Shown here: positions 1-12,335 of the stretch, in pieces | Layout of the letters: every line of letters starts with the position of its first letter | Numbering within the stretch: the stretch's first letter is position 1 | DNA from: Polytrichum commune | Lineage: Eukaryota > Streptophyta > Polytrichopsida > Polytrichales > Polytrichaceae | DNA: 64,000 nucleotides | Reading direction: 5' to 3' | NCBI GenBank assembly: GCA_950295325.1 | Contig: OX485803.1 | Coordinates: 15,068,001-15,132,000, forward strand | Program-made: the position numbers and the translations under genes | The notes under the pieces: model-generated | Seen by the model: only the letters and a program-made list of their open reading frames with translations | Told to the model about the DNA's origin: nothing | Databases searched by the model: none

Positions 1-605
1 TTTTGTGCACACTTTTAATTAACTTGTAGACCATTGTATAACACATGGCATACATTTCAAAACATTATTGAACATACTCATGTCAATATTAGTAAGCACA
101 CTTGAATGCCAAGTGTCATGAGGTGACATTAAGAATGAAGTTCATAACTTTACCAAGGCCTAGTAGGAGCATGGTCCCTATTCTATATGGGGTATCTTAG
201 ATGTAGGCCGTGAATCTAGCCAACTACATCCTCTGTGTGAGATGGAAAGCTGGCAAACATGTCCACTTTGACCAACAGTGCCTATGTCTAGGCCCCACAT
301 GGCATGCAAGCCGGTTGTAGACAATTACAAACCATCAAAAGCTGAGTAGTCTGTTCCACTCGGTAGTCGAACCTGTGCATTCCTCACCTATCATTCACCC
401 CGTGATGAGTATTGCTCATTTTGCAAGGATGGCCCAATATAAAGGGGGAATGATCCTTGCAGGATTCTATATAGTAGAAAAGAAACACCCTAGTGCCGAG
501 GAATGTTATGATTAATGTAACCTAGCATATGCTTCAGAAATAGAGTAAGTGACACTATTACGGATGGGACACTGGATACCGTATTAGAAGGTGTAGTGCA
601 GGGGA
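1..605. other. intergenic, no recognisable gene
   Basis: No open frame of useful length, RNA gene or clear transposon end was seen here. The sequence is AT-leaning and unremarkable. Confidence 0.5.
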
Positions 606-1208
606 CTATTGGGATGATGATGCTATTGGACATGGTGGACATTTTGATGATGTTGGGGTACGTAAGTAGAATATCATTATCTTCACTTGCTTCATTTGGG
701 ACTCAAGTGAACGAGTGATCATACAAGCCATTTTGGGCACCATCCGTCGGCATCTCCGATTGTAATAGTGTGAAAAGTGGTGGGCCAATATCTATTTCTC
801 AACATAATCCCAGCAATATCACGGCTGGAAGGGGGCGGAAGCGTTGGTGTGATCTCGGGGCATGAGAGAGTGCCTGTTGATGAAGTCCAATAAAAGTTAC
901 GCTATAGTGCATCACCATCTTGTGGATTTTGAAGGCCAAGAATAGGGAAAAGCAGGAAAAATTTGCAGTTGTTGCAGAACATGATGATGATGATGTTAGG
1001 GTAGGAGATTACATTCACTTACGTCATTCGTGAGAGAGAGAAAGGTCGTGAGCAAGTGGTTGTTGATGAGGTTCAATATGCTGTAGAGGATCACCATCTT
1101 GTGGAATTTGAAGGCCAAGAATAGGAAAAATGTTAGTTGGTGCACATGGATGACGATGAGGATGTTAGGGTAGAAGGTCACCTTCTGTTGCTTCATTTGG
1201 GACTCCAG

Positions 1209-1280
<72 letters not shown>

Positions 1281-1612
1281 GTTTGTGTTGAGCAAGTGGC
1301 AGTTGATGAGGTTCAATATGCTGTAGAAGATCACCATCTTGTGGAATTCGAAGGCCAAGACAAAGAAAAGGCAGGATCATCAGTGGTGGGGTGGAAAGGT
1401 TGTGGGCGAGACGGTGATTGGGCTATTGGGATGATGATGATGAGGATGAGGATGGTATAGGGCATGGTGAGCATGTTGATGATGTTGATGTTGGGGTAGA
1501 AGATCACCTCATCTCATCTCACGTTGCTTCATTTGGAACTCCAGCGGAGCGTGTGTTAAGTTACCATCATGTATTGGGGTGTGTGAGGAAGGCGAAGGCA
1601 AAGGCTGGGTGA
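606..1612. repeat. degenerate direct repeats upstream of the CBL gene
   Basis: Three related units share a block reading roughly ATCACCATCTTGTGGAATTT followed by GAAGGCCAAGA, at about 909, 1088 and 1329. A second shared block, GCTTCATTTGGGACTC, recurs near 690, 1189 and 1526, and a GATGATGATG-rich block recurs near 612, 980 and 1430. The units differ in length because of internal microsatellite growth. Small open frames here follow the repeat and look non-coding. Confidence 0.75.
1210..1277. repeat. (GA)n microsatellite
   Basis: An almost pure GA dinucleotide run of about 68 bp sits inside one of the degenerate repeat units, about 1 kb upstream of the CBL start codon. Long GA runs near plant promoters can bind BBR/BPC GAGA factors; a regulatory role here is only an inference. 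Confidence 0.95.
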
Positions 1613-2241
1613 CGCAGCAGCGAGCGAGGGATGGAAGGAGAAGAAGTAGCGAAGGTGGAATTATTATTAGGTGCGGTGGAATTAGTGGACGCAGGTAGAA
1701 AGGAGGGGGCGGAGATCATGACGATGTTGATGGGAATGTCGAGGGCAAAGGGATTGTATGGCTGGGAGGTTCCTGGGATCCTGTGCTAACGGTACGCACT
1801 GGGCAGGGTGGAAGGCGGAGGGGAGGCGAGGGAGCACCGGAGAAGAAGAAGAACGAAGTGCGAAGATCGAACGAAGAAGCAGAAGACTGAACGAAGAACA
1901 ACGAAGAAGAAGAATTGTTCGGAAAGGATTGTGGAGGACATCACTTGGACATGTAAGTATATGGTCAACCATTTGGATATCGGTCGATGGATGCACCAAA
2001 TCTTGCGTGTCTCGGTGCTTGGGATGTTTTGGGTTTTGCGAGTTTCGGAGAATCAGTCGTTGGCTGGGTGTCAGGTTTCTTTCGGTCAGTCTTTTCAGGA
2101 GTTTCTTCTTTGTCTCATTTCCGAATCTCGCTTGTAATTCAGTTGGGAACACCATTCATCCATCACCTTCAAGAAGGTTCCAGAGGGTTCGAGAGCCAGC
2201 CAGCGGATCGTGTTGTGTGGGACTCTTAAATCTGCATCATT
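1613..2241 (+). promoter_or_regulatory. probable promoter and 5' leader of the CBL gene
   Basis: The stretch before the CBL start codon is purine-rich (repeated GAAGAAGAAC-type runs near 1840-1920), as plant 5' leaders often are. A possible leader intron runs from GTAAGT at 1953 to an AG ending at 2098 (CTTTTCAG). No TATA box was assigned with confidence. Overlapping small frames on both strands look like by-products of the purine-rich composition. Confidence 0.4.
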
Positions 2242-4811
2242 ATGGGCTGCTTTCATTCAAAGCAGTACGAGAGGCCGCAAGGCTATGAAGACCCCATCGT
2301 TCTGTCTCGAGAGACAGCCTGTGAGTCTTTTCCCATCCTTATCCTTACCTTCCCTCAACTCTTGTCATCGTTTGTCTGTTCTTGCACTTTTCCGCATCAA
2401 ACTAAATGTCCCATGATGTGGAGTCCACCCATTTGATGTGTCACGAGCTTATAAAGGGTGGTACATAAAATTAATGTCAGTTGTCTATTGTTGCATTTCT
2501 CCGGATGAATATGTGGAGGCCACCCATTTGATATGTCAACAGCTTATGAACGTTGTTACAAGTTTTTTTGTTGTCGGGTGGTGGTGTGTGTGGGTTATTT
2601 TATTAGTCAGTGTTAGCGAGGTGGAGGCTCTGTATGAGCTCTTCAAGAAGATCAGCAGCTCCGTGATTGACGATGGTCTCATTCATAAGGTTTGGTTTTT
2701 TTATCTTCTCATTTAGAATTTGGACCCTTTCTTTCGTGTTTGTGTGTGGACTAGAAAAAGCTTGGCAGTTCATGATGTTGCCTTGCCCACTCAATGTGCC
2801 TCGTGAAGAAGATTCAGGGGGTTATGTTATGTGTGTTCGGCTGGTTAAGCAATATACTCAATGAAATGTTGGACTTATGTTGAACTCAAGAAAATGGGTG
2901 TTAAAAAGGAAACATGACGTTGTCATTGTTTGAGATGGTAGTAAATCTTGAGTGAAGTTTCGAGTGATATTTCTGTAGTTTGTGTTTTGTTCTGACATGA
3001 AACCACTTTGCCATGGACTTGCTTGCCTTGTTTAGAATCATTGTTCTCTATTTTTTTATGTTACTTCAGATTCTAAATATTCCAAATTTTGTGTCTGTTG
3101 ATGCTCTTTGACAGGAAGAGTTTCAGCTTGCCCTCTTCAAGAACAGCAAAAAAGAAAACCTCTTTGCAGACAGGGTAACCACCCAAGCCTTAATTCTGGT
3201 GTCTTGGTGTAGCTGAAGCTGGTCAGGCGCAAATCAAGACTCCTGTGCGAGAGCCAGGTCATTAGTACAAATTGTTGAGCCAATCTAATATTTCATAAGC
3301 GTCAAGTGTTGATGGAAGATCAGAAAAAGAAAGTGTGTTTGCTTATTTTGGACGTTGGTGGAGGGTTTTGTGTTGATGATTGATAGGTAGCAGATAATTG
3401 TCAAACTGTTTATGTCAAATGTCCCTCAAGTGTCTTGTTTTTGGCCCTTTAAATGTTGTCCTATGCTTGGGTTTATTCCACCTTTGACCCAAAAACAAAG
3501 CTGTATCGTTGGCTTGCCAGGTTTTTGATTTGTTTGATGTGAAGCAAAATGGAGTGATTGAGTTTGGAGAATTTGTGCGTTCTCTCAGTGTCTTTCATCC
3601 TAATGCTGATTTGGAAGACAAGATACAATGTAAGCCTCTTCACATTTTTCCTCAAGTTTCTATGGTTTACAATGCAATCCTCTAGTTGTAAAGAGTCATG
3701 TGATGATAGTATGCAAGTTAGACCTAATTTGTACTCACTAGTACTGAATAATGAATATCTTTTCTGATGCATACAGTTGCATTTCACCTCTACGACCTGC
3801 GAAAAACTGGCTACATTGAACGAGACGAGGTACCTACACTACCCTGTAATATTGATTTCACAATGGATCGTTACCTGTTAGACCACCATCTTTCGTTCTC
3901 CTACAAGTTATTCCTTCTCACTTTTTCTTTCTGTGTGGGTGGAACTTTCAGGTGAAGGAGATGGTTGTTGCATTGCTGTCAGAGTCTGATATGAAGTTGT
4001 CCGAGGAAGTGATCGAAACCATTCTTGACAAGGTGGAGAGACTGTCTTTTTTGGTGCCTTTTCAAATTTTCACTTCCTACAATGAATATCACCATTACCT
4101 CATCAAGTGATGTATTGTCAAATTTATAGGCAAATCATGAAGTCCATCCTTGTTTGTTTATTTTTGAGCAGACATTTGCAGAGGCGGATACAAAGCAAGA
4201 TGGACGGATTGATATGGATGAATGGTGCAGTCTTGTCAAACAGCATCCTTCCCTCATGAAAAACATGACTCTTCCTTATCTTAAGTAAATTTCTCTACCT
4301 CCCTTGAAAACCCCCCTGAATTCACTGAAAAACCTGAGCACATTAGACTTATCCTTTTAACTCAACATGACTTTAGTCAAGAGTTCTTTGTTTTGCATAC
4401 AACACATTCCAAGTTTGGTAACTTTTGAGTGCATGCTCTGAGGTAGTGTGGAGGTTTGGACGAAGAACAACATTCTATATCGGCTCATTAGAGGGTCAAA
4501 GTTTATGTAGCATCCCAAGAAGTGTTAAAATGTATTTGACCCTAAATGAACCAAAATAGGTTGCTTTTCATTCAAATTTAAACACTACTTCCAAGCATGC
4601 ACCACAAGTAGAAAGAAATTATAGATATTGCATTTTTAAAAACTAATGAAAAATCAAAGGGGGCTAACTCCCAAAGAGAAGTCTCATTTGGTTACATGCA
4701 GTTTTATGTAATGTACTGAGTTGCCCCGTGTTTTGTGGCAGGGACATCACCACCACCTTTCCTAGCTTTGTTTTTCATTCAGAAGTGGATGATCAAGCGA
4801 CTGACTTGTAG
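2242..4811 (+). CDS. CBL: calcineurin B-like calcium sensor (CBL1/CBL9 type), 8 exons, 215 aa
   Basis: A plant calcium sensor that binds and recruits CIPK kinases, probably at the plasma membrane. Coding exons are 2242-2320, 2607-2689, 3115-3174, 3521-3629, 3777-3829, 3952-4032, 4172-4284 and 4742-4811; all introns are GT-AG and the frame is continuous for 648 nt including TAG. The start is fixed by MGCFHSK, the CBL1/CBL9 lipidation signature (Gly2 myristoylation, Cys3 palmitoylation). EF-hand loops are visible as a degenerate first loop after ISSSVIDDG, then [30 protein letters not shown] and [14 protein letters not shown]. The C terminus carries the [11 protein letters not shown] block containing the CIPK-phosphorylated FPSF serine. 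Length and exon number match Arabidopsis CBLs. It appears functional. The symbol is a family name; the exact orthologue is not resolved. Confidence 0.96.
4346..4690. mobile_element. foldback MITE (family F) in CBL intron 7
   Basis: An imperfect long inverted repeat lies inside the last CBL intron. The left arm has GTGCATGCTCTGAGGTAGTG and GGTCAAAG; the right arm has TTTGACCCTAAATGAACC and CACTACTTCCAAGCATGCAC. The outer end, TTATCCTTTTAACTCAACATG, is shared with other copies in the window. Right boundary approximate. Confidence 0.8.
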
Positions 4812-7324
4812 GTGCATCCAATAGCCAAAATTCAGCTATGTGGGGAAATCTCTGCATGTTCTTCTTATGGCACTCACAATTCAATGATATTGTGTGTCAC
4901 TGCAGCTTAGAGTTAGATTCTTGATTGACTTGAGGTAGTAGGTAGTCTTGAAAGCTTAGGATTCACTGATGAGGGGAGATTTTGACTTGGTGTTCTTCTC
5001 CCTTGAGTTCGGCATTTTATTAAATCGTTTGGAGTCACAGCTGTAGGTTGTGGTAAGATGAAAATTGAAAAACCTTCATGGTTGTGAGGTTGTACAGTCA
5101 GTGAAGTGCGCAAGTTGTGGGGTGCAGTTTGTAATATAATTCATCTTTTTTCTTTTCTTTCTTCTTTTTCCATTTCCAGGTTTGAGATCAGCTACACTGT
5201 CACCACTGAGGTGGCATGTTTGAGGACAATACCTACATAGAGAGGTTGGCTTAGCAAGGCACTAAACAATTTTGACAGTATTCTCATGTCATTTCTTTGG
5301 TTAACAAAGTACATTACATCCCAGCTACCTTAATTGAAAAAATTGACTTGCAATTGTAAAGTGATTTACTAGGATCTACAGGTCATCATTGTTTCCCTTA
5401 ATTACCTGCTTCAATTTCTAACTAGGCTGGCATGTGCTGTTGGGCTTATGTTAAAGATTACCCATTTCAATACTTTATTGGAAATTCTTGTAGCAGGGAT
5501 AGGTACACTCTAAACTCCGTAGTATCACACCTGTGGCAACCAAAGTGCATGTGATATTACGGCGTTTTGTAGTGTTAACATGGATGCATGATACTATAGA
5601 ATTAGTGTAGCATGTGACATTATAAAATAGCACAAAGGAGATGTGAGGACAATTTGAATTCGTTCTCCCGTTAACTACGGTAGTGTGGTCCACTCCACTT
5701 GGCCTTCCCGGGTGATGTGGCGGACACATGCACCAACACTGAACAAGTTGGCATTAGAAGAAGAAAAAGAATAAGAAGGTGGCACTACACATGTTGACAC
5801 ATGGTGCAATGTGAGGGTGTGGGTTGACTTCTTGGGAGGTTTGCAGTAATGACAAGTTTTGTGATATAAGGGAGAGAAATGTGGCAATAAGGAGTGAGAT
5901 GTGAACTACGGACATCCGTTCCCTAGGATTTCAGGATATTAGAGAATGTGTGACATTATGGGGGCTGATATTATGGAGTTTAGTGTGTACATGTTATTCA
6001 TCATTTCCACCACTGTTAATCGAAATGTTATTACATCACCTTATAGGTTAGACAGCTCATTGAATATACAAATAGACTTGAGTCTTCTGTTTCACGATTT
6101 TGAATTCAACACTGCAATAAGGCAGAGGAGTCTTAAATAAGCTCTTTTCTGAGTAGCCCACTTCTCCTTAGATATTTGAACACGCGATTATACGAGATGA
6201 TATCGTATCCAAATTGTGGCTGGAGCGATTTCCTTCACTGTTTTTCAAAATCATATGAATATCTTGTTTGTTAGAGGTATCTGTAAAGTCCCTGAAAGAG
6301 GAGTGAAGAGTTTGGTTCCTCTCTAAGAGACTTTTCTGTTAAGAGCCTAATTCTGAAAGTTGGCTGAAAGCCTGGGACCTCCTCCCAATTCCAAAAACCT
6401 TGAAAGAACTGTCCTACCAGCCTAAATCTCAGACCAACCTATACAAGACTAGCTTGGCTAATGCACACTAGTATGACATGCTAGAAAATTGATGTTTTAT
6501 AGTTGGTGGATATTATTTCCTCCCTTATGAACAAGTGTGAGATGTATGTTGGAATTTAAGTTCTTGTGTGTTCCAGTAGATGGTATGCAAGTTGTGTGGT
6601 AAGCAACATCAAACATAGGATACTTTAGTGATTCACACTTGTTTGTTGGGTTTTTAAAAAAAAAATGTTGGATCTGTAAACTTTCAGAGCCACTGGATGT
6701 GTAGAGTCCACTGGCAGCAGTGGTGATGGAAGTGATGACATCCAAGGTAGAAGGTGCTTAAACCAATATTTTAAGCAATTGCATGTACACATGGCTATGT
6801 GGTTGTTATAAAGTATGTATATTCATGTTAGTCTTTGGACTCGGAATAGGTGTAAAGAATTAAGAAATATTTTTAGCTGCAATATGATATTTTCTGAATA
6901 TTCGAAGTCAAAATCACTACACCAAATATAATATTTAGTGTGACTTATTATTTGGATTTACATGGTGCTATATCTATTTATTATATATCTCAAATTTTAT
7001 CAACAAATGTCAAATTGGTTGTTTGGACATTATAGGACATTAACAACTTTACTTGGTAAATAATTACTGTCAAAAGGTGAGAGTGTAGTTCAACAAATAT
7101 CTACACACTAATCTAGTATATATTGAATTTGCCAACAAGGTTCAACAAAGTTCAAATGGACATACTTTAAATGAAGTTCACATACAAGGTTAGAAATATA
7201 CCTTGACCGTCAGAGTAAGGCATTCCATTGCCTACATAGTTAAACTAAGGACCCCCTCTACCTTGGTTGTTTGGAGTGCATACCATATGGGATGTAGATG
7301 TTTGACCCCTGGATCTCCCACATG
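4812..7324. other. CBL 3' flank and intergenic DNA
   Basis: This holds the 3' untranslated region of CBL (extent unknown) and repeat-derived DNA. Around 6915-7100 there is a decayed half of the ACACTAA MITE family (ATATTTAGTGTGACTTATTATTTGG). Nothing with coding character was recognised. Confidence 0.45.
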
Positions 7325-7730
7325 TTAGGGTTTCATTTGCAAATTTGAATGATATACGTGGGTTGTGGGACCGGTGTGTGGGGCCACAATTGGTAGTGGT
7401 GACCCCGGAGCTAGGCACTCTCTACAAGGGGGCTTCAGAGTAATGCACCCAAATAGGCTCCTACAACATACATAGTTTTTCACTAGTTTTTTTTTCATAG
7501 CCCTCCTCCACATGCTTACTTTTTGGTTCAACTTTAACAGTGGATGCACCACACCACAACATAGGGCCCAGTATGCTCCCCTACCAAGAGGTTCATTAGC
7601 CCTTATTGCCTTGTGCAATTTCACACATGCTTCAATGCATCATTTAGCAAGCCACATTACTCCATGTTCTTCCGCACATTCCTTAGCCCTCATTTCTTAT
7701 CCTTGGCCTTGTAACTTTTGATAATCTCAA
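7325..7730 (-). pseudogene. unidentified decayed reading frame
   Basis: A 99-codon open frame on the - strand (ATG at 7624) extends upstream in the same frame, past one TGA, to about 7725 with an acidic/basic helical-looking stretch (EMRAKECAEEHGVMWLAK). It may be a transposon protein remnant linked to the decayed transposase at 8.2-9.2 kb. I do not recognise the family, and it may be chance. Confidence 0.25.
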
Positions 7731-8159
7731 GGTCGGTCTTTTTCTTCTCTTTTTCTCTTGCTACCCACCTTGACATGTTGTTCTTGTTTGTGTTCTAGAG
7801 TGGCTATGTAATCATGGCTAGTCATAATTATAGACTTCGAATAGTTTATAAACAATGTGACAAGCTTTTTTGAGGAATGGGCATCATTTGTGGAAAGGCC
7901 AAAATCAATGTCAACCTTAACGATGTGTTTGGGTCAACCCCATCTAACTCTTGTGAAATCCTTAATTCCTCATTGGTGTCTACCTCCCCACCCCCACCCC
8001 CGTCTCCATATCCAGCATTGTGTCTTCCTCGTCATCTTTGAATGCCACCGTATATTGAGTTTCACCTTCTTGAATTTCTATCATCCATGGCTGAACGATT
8101 CAAAGGCCAAATTCATGTGGCATATAACTTTACCTAATGTTCACCAGAGTCATGGGTGA

Positions 8160-9225
8160 ACTTTTTCAAGGTCAACGACACCCACTGGGCTAGGTCCTCC
8201 TTTGCAGTACCATTCCCATTATTCTTAAGGGTTCAAATGTCATGATATTTTTTGAGCGCCATCTTAAATGGTTTGAAAACACTCACATCCCAAGTAGGAG
8301 TGGCGTGGGATGTCTGACTAGAAATGGTTGAGATACCTAGACCTATTTTTTGGGTTGTGTGCACAACATCCAAAGTAACATGTGAATTGTGCCCATCCAT
8401 TGTGAGTAAATATCGGTTCTCATTATACATGTCATACATTTTACCAATGCGAACCAGTTAAACTAGTTAATCTACTATATGAGTAGTGTTCCCATCATCC
8501 AAGCCTTTTTGTTGCATGGCCATATAAGCCCGCTCCTCACACCTAATTATGAATATCTGCCTAAATGACCTACCCTTAGATATATAAAATTTGGGAATGC
8601 TAAATGCGGCCCTCGCGATTCCTCTCTGCTTTTGCCCCGGACTCATCACGGTTCCATATGTGAGTGTCCAGGTAATTGTGCCTAGAGTACATACCTAGTA
8701 AGTTACCGTACAAAGATGCAACGTTCTTAGGGCATAAACCCTTCGCCCGACCTTGCTCCAAATTATGCGCCACCCTAAGTGTCAAGTTGGGGTTCCTAAT
8801 TTTAAACCTTTTCATCTAATCCGGTCCACGAATGCCTTTTGTAAAGGGTGTGTCATGGTCCTAGGTGATCTCATCCATCTTCAAACAACATTGACTCTAA
8901 TTAATTGGATGGCCTAGTCTTTGCATTTTGAAAATCTAATTTACAAGTCTCCTCTTGAAATGAAAGCACCCCCGACTTGCCACGATTTCTACCTATGGTT
9001 TTCCTAGTAACATGTACTTGCAAAGGCGCAGTGGGCATTCCATGTATTCTAGCCATCAATTTTATAGGAGCCCTCTCGTATATTGCAAGAAGTTCTACAT
9101 CTAGTTTTTCATCCATCATTTTACACATGCATTTAGAACATATACCATCTACGATGCCCAAGTCAACACCCTCCCATCTACGCTCCAGTTCTCACTGCAT
9201 GTTGTGTGAATGTGTGTTGTGAAAC
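8160..9225 (-). pseudogene. decayed DDE transposase, pogo/Tigger-like
   Basis: Broken reading frames on the - strand together resemble a DDE_1 (pogo/Tigger/jerky) transposase. From N to C: a Cys-containing basic segment (9161-8901), then FKIRNPNLTLRVAHNLEQGRA with IWNRDESG, where the D fits the first catalytic Asp (8815-8600), then SIPKFYISKGRSFRQ (8649-8467), then LLTMDGHNSH and TSHATPTWDVSVFKPFK, fitting the second and third catalytic Asp positions (8439-8233). The pieces lie in different frames with stops between them, so this is a pseudogene. No TIRs were identified. The assignment rests on motif recognition only. Confidence 0.65.
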
Positions 9226-9767
9226 AAGGTGACGCCATCATCAGAACAACCCCATAACGCACTAATCTGATCTACTCTAGCCCTAGTTGCGTTATGCCCA
9301 GTTGGTAAGCCGTCATTATCATTGGATTGAGTCCCACTAGAACTTCCCACTACCCAGGCCCTTTATAAGTCTTGAACTTCACCCAATTATTTCTCAAACT
9401 CAACCGGTTCATTTGTAACAAGCGGTTGATTCTCCCCCATTCATTGGTTAAGACTTGTTAACATACACACGGGGTAGTGAAATAATTTGGTCAATGGAGG
9501 GATGGGCCTTTGTCCTACATAATAATAAGAGTCAAATGAATGACGTGTGCTAATCCTACCCAACTACTTGAATGCTTTGGGAGAAGTGGTTCTTTTAATA
9601 CAAAGTACAAGCTAAAGAGGAAACGGAAATGGTTTCAGGACTTGGGAAGCTCCTCTTAAGGTCTGGCTTTCGAACCTACATTACCATCACTAGTGTACCT
9701 CATTAGAGTTCGAGGACGTTCATCAGTAAAGTGCGTCGGGGGTTGGTCCCCTTTAATTACCATTGAC
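9226..9767. other. no recognisable feature
   Basis: Between the two transposon remnants. It may hold the N-terminal coding remains of the upstream pseudogene, but no convincing motif was seen. Confidence 0.4.
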
Positions 9768-11351
9768 AATGTCTAACCTTGATAATGTCACACCATCCAT
9801 TTAACCAAAAAGAGTGATATAAACAAGGTGTGACATATTTGATAATGTCACATTTTGAAGATTTGTGCATAACGTGATATTATCAAAAAAATAGGTAGAA
9901 AATTGAAATAAAATTACAATGTCAAAAAGAAAATAACAAATACGAGACTTCAATGTTTTTGAATGTAAAATCTAATTCAAAATTGTGAATAACAACAAGA
10001 GCACATCACAATGTGTCATTGAGATCAAGTAAAGACCTCTCACTAGAGACATAGAAGCTTATAATGTCACATTGTTTTGTTGACGTTAAATGTGCAACAC
10101 CAATTCTAATGAGTTTGTCATGGATTTTTTTCCATTCCTAACAACTCCAGAGTGTTGAAAATCTGAGAACCTTGGCTAGCCATAAAATTCAAAACATCTT
10201 TAGCATATTTTTGTGCATCGCTTAGCTTCACTACTTTAGACTCATCATTAATGCTATCAACAATCAATGAGTCTACTTCCATGGAATCAAGAACATGTTC
10301 GCCATCTTGTACTAATTGCACAAGCTCCTCAGTAGAATATTCCACCTCAAAATCATCTTCACCTTCCATGTTTATGTACTCCAAAGGACAAAGCTTTTCT
10401 ACAGGCTTGCCTTCGACATCCAAACCCAAATTCAATGTGGCGATGAGATTGTCCAATTCCAAAGCTGCTTCCTCCATTTTGGACTCCATACGTTCATCAA
10501 AATTGTTGATATCTGCATTCCACTCTGTAGGCAATATGGCGGGCTTTCTCCAACAATTTCTAATGGTTTGATCATCTAATTCATGCCATGCCGCCACACA
10601 CCATAGCATAGCTTGAAATAGATCAACATTCAGTTTCCCCAAATCTTCATTTGAGTTGTTATCAATTTGTTGCAAAGTCCAGGCAACAAGCTTGCGCTTA
10701 TAGCACATTTTGAATGCTGCAATCACTCCTTGATCCAAAGGCTGAACAACTGAAGTCACATTTGGTGGAAGGAACAAGATAGTGATATGGGAGAGTACAA
10801 AAACATTAAACCCATCTACAACTTTCTTGACCTCACCATGAATATCATGGCTTCCTGCATTATCCATAATAATGCAAATCTTTCTGTCTTTCAATGCCAT
10901 TCTTCAGTTCTCACTCTTCACCCAATGTGTAAAAACATCACCATTCATCCAGACTGTATTGTTAGAATAATAGTGCACTGTACTATTTGGATCAAAATTC
11001 TGAGGAAAGCATTTGGGACACGCTAATTTGTGAATGAAAACAAGCATTAATCGCTTCTTCTCTGAGATATTAGTGCACAATCAAGTTCCAAGAATAGCAT
11101 TGCATTTATCACAGGGGCGGCGCATGACCCTTTCGGCTACTACAATCTGTCCATCCAACCATCACATACAATCCATCCATACTTGGTATTATCACATTTA
11201 CACTACGGATTTTGGAAAAAAATAGTGACATTACCAAGGGTGATAGGGATAATAGCGAGGGAGTTTTACACTATGAAAATCGATTTCAAACTTTTAGGTG
11301 ACAATATCAAGGTGTTCTATTAACAAGGGTGACATTATCAAGGTTAGACTG
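9768..11351 (-). mobile_element. pogo/Tigger-type DNA transposon with inverted ends
   Basis: The right end is CAGTCTAACCTTGATAATG read inwards on the - strand from 11351, followed outside by TA (11352-11353). The left end starts near 9768 with the matching GTCTAACCTTGATAATGTC, its first bases mutated. CAG ends and a TA target are typical of pogo/Tigger elements. A GATAATGTCAC-like motif recurs in the subterminal zones (near 9781, 9841, 9873, 10061, 11223, 11298 and 11329), probably as transposase binding sites. It contains the transposase pseudogene described separately. Total length is about 1.6 kb, short for an autonomous element, so internal deletion is likely. Confidence 0.8.
10118..11080 (-). 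pseudogene. pogo/Tigger-family DDE transposase, inactivated
   Basis: A 260-codon open frame (10900 to 10118) carries CIIMDNAGSHD (second catalytic Asp) and LFLPPNVTSVVQPLDQGVI (third Asp with the conserved PLDQG of this family), then an acidic tail. The same frame continues upstream through an in-frame TGA at about 10908 into VWMNGDVFTHWVK and HKLACPKCFPQ, matching the family segment before the second Asp, and further to KKRLMLV near 11050. The first catalytic Asp and the N-terminal CENP-B-like DNA-binding domain are absent. The stop plus missing N-terminal half make it non-functional. Confidence 0.82.
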
Positions 11352-12335
11352 TACAAAAATCAATCGTTCTTTCCAATTGCGGTGCATGCTCACGGGCAGC
11401 AATTTGTTTTCGAAATATATGTCACTTTTCCTGGGAGGTGGAATGGCTAATTTAGTGGTACTTGATGTTGCGTTTTTGACTACATGAGGATTTTAGGAAA
11501 TTGTAACTTTTTGCAATTACATGTGTGGAAAATTTGGAATGGTGATGTTTTTTAATGTCCACAAAGAATTACAAAATGCGATACTCGTTTGAGTGGTTGG
11601 GAGGATTCTAGCAAAGTGAAAAGAAAAAGAAAAAGAAAAAGAAGATATTGCAAGGCCACTATTTGAAGAAGATAATGCAGCAATAAATGTTCAAAATTGC
11701 ATCCCACCCAATCTTTACACAAAAAGAATGTAGGAGGAAACTGCTTGTTTATTCAAAATGAGATGCATTGTCAACTCAGGGAGTGCACTATTCATTAAAA
11801 CCAAGAATCACGTGCGTGCATGCCCCTTATTAAAACACCCTTGTATACATTTTATTTTTGCTAAAATCAAGCAATATACTTACAAATCTCATTGCTTCAA
11901 AATACATTTCCATACGTACACTAGGGTCCAAAAACAAATACAGAAATTGTATATAACATGTGTACAAATGTTTGGAAATGCAAAAATATGGCCCTATTAT
12001 ATGTATAATATCAAATCATGGATTTTTAGTTATAAAGTCGTTAAAGACTTTTCATCACTTGGATGAAGTTCGTACGTGTCTGTTTCAGCATCATACGTCA
12101 ACTTGGCCAAAGCAATAACTGTATCCAATACTAACATAATATGATCTGTGAGATCATAACTCCAAATAAGGTCGTTACTTAGTGGATGAAAAAACACATG
12201 ATTCTTGGTCCAGGTCTGACTTGAACGTGTAAACGCGTAAAGCCGTACTTTACATATATTTTTCTATAGCCTTATCTCCAGCCTCATGTATATCTACTTC
12301 CTGCTTAATATCAATATGTCTCTTGTACGTACATT
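11352..12335. other. no recognisable feature
   Basis: AT-rich DNA without coding character. A short GAAAAAGAAAAA-type run lies at about 11620-11643. Confidence 0.45.

Noticed and set aside
1682-2155. 157-codon - strand frame upstream of CBL
   Set aside because: Its composition mirrors the purine-rich leader on the opposite strand; no motif or context supports it.
1758-2288. 176-codon + strand frame before CBL
   Set aside because: It overlaps the CBL start in another frame, is Arg-rich from purine-rich DNA, and contains no recognisable domain.
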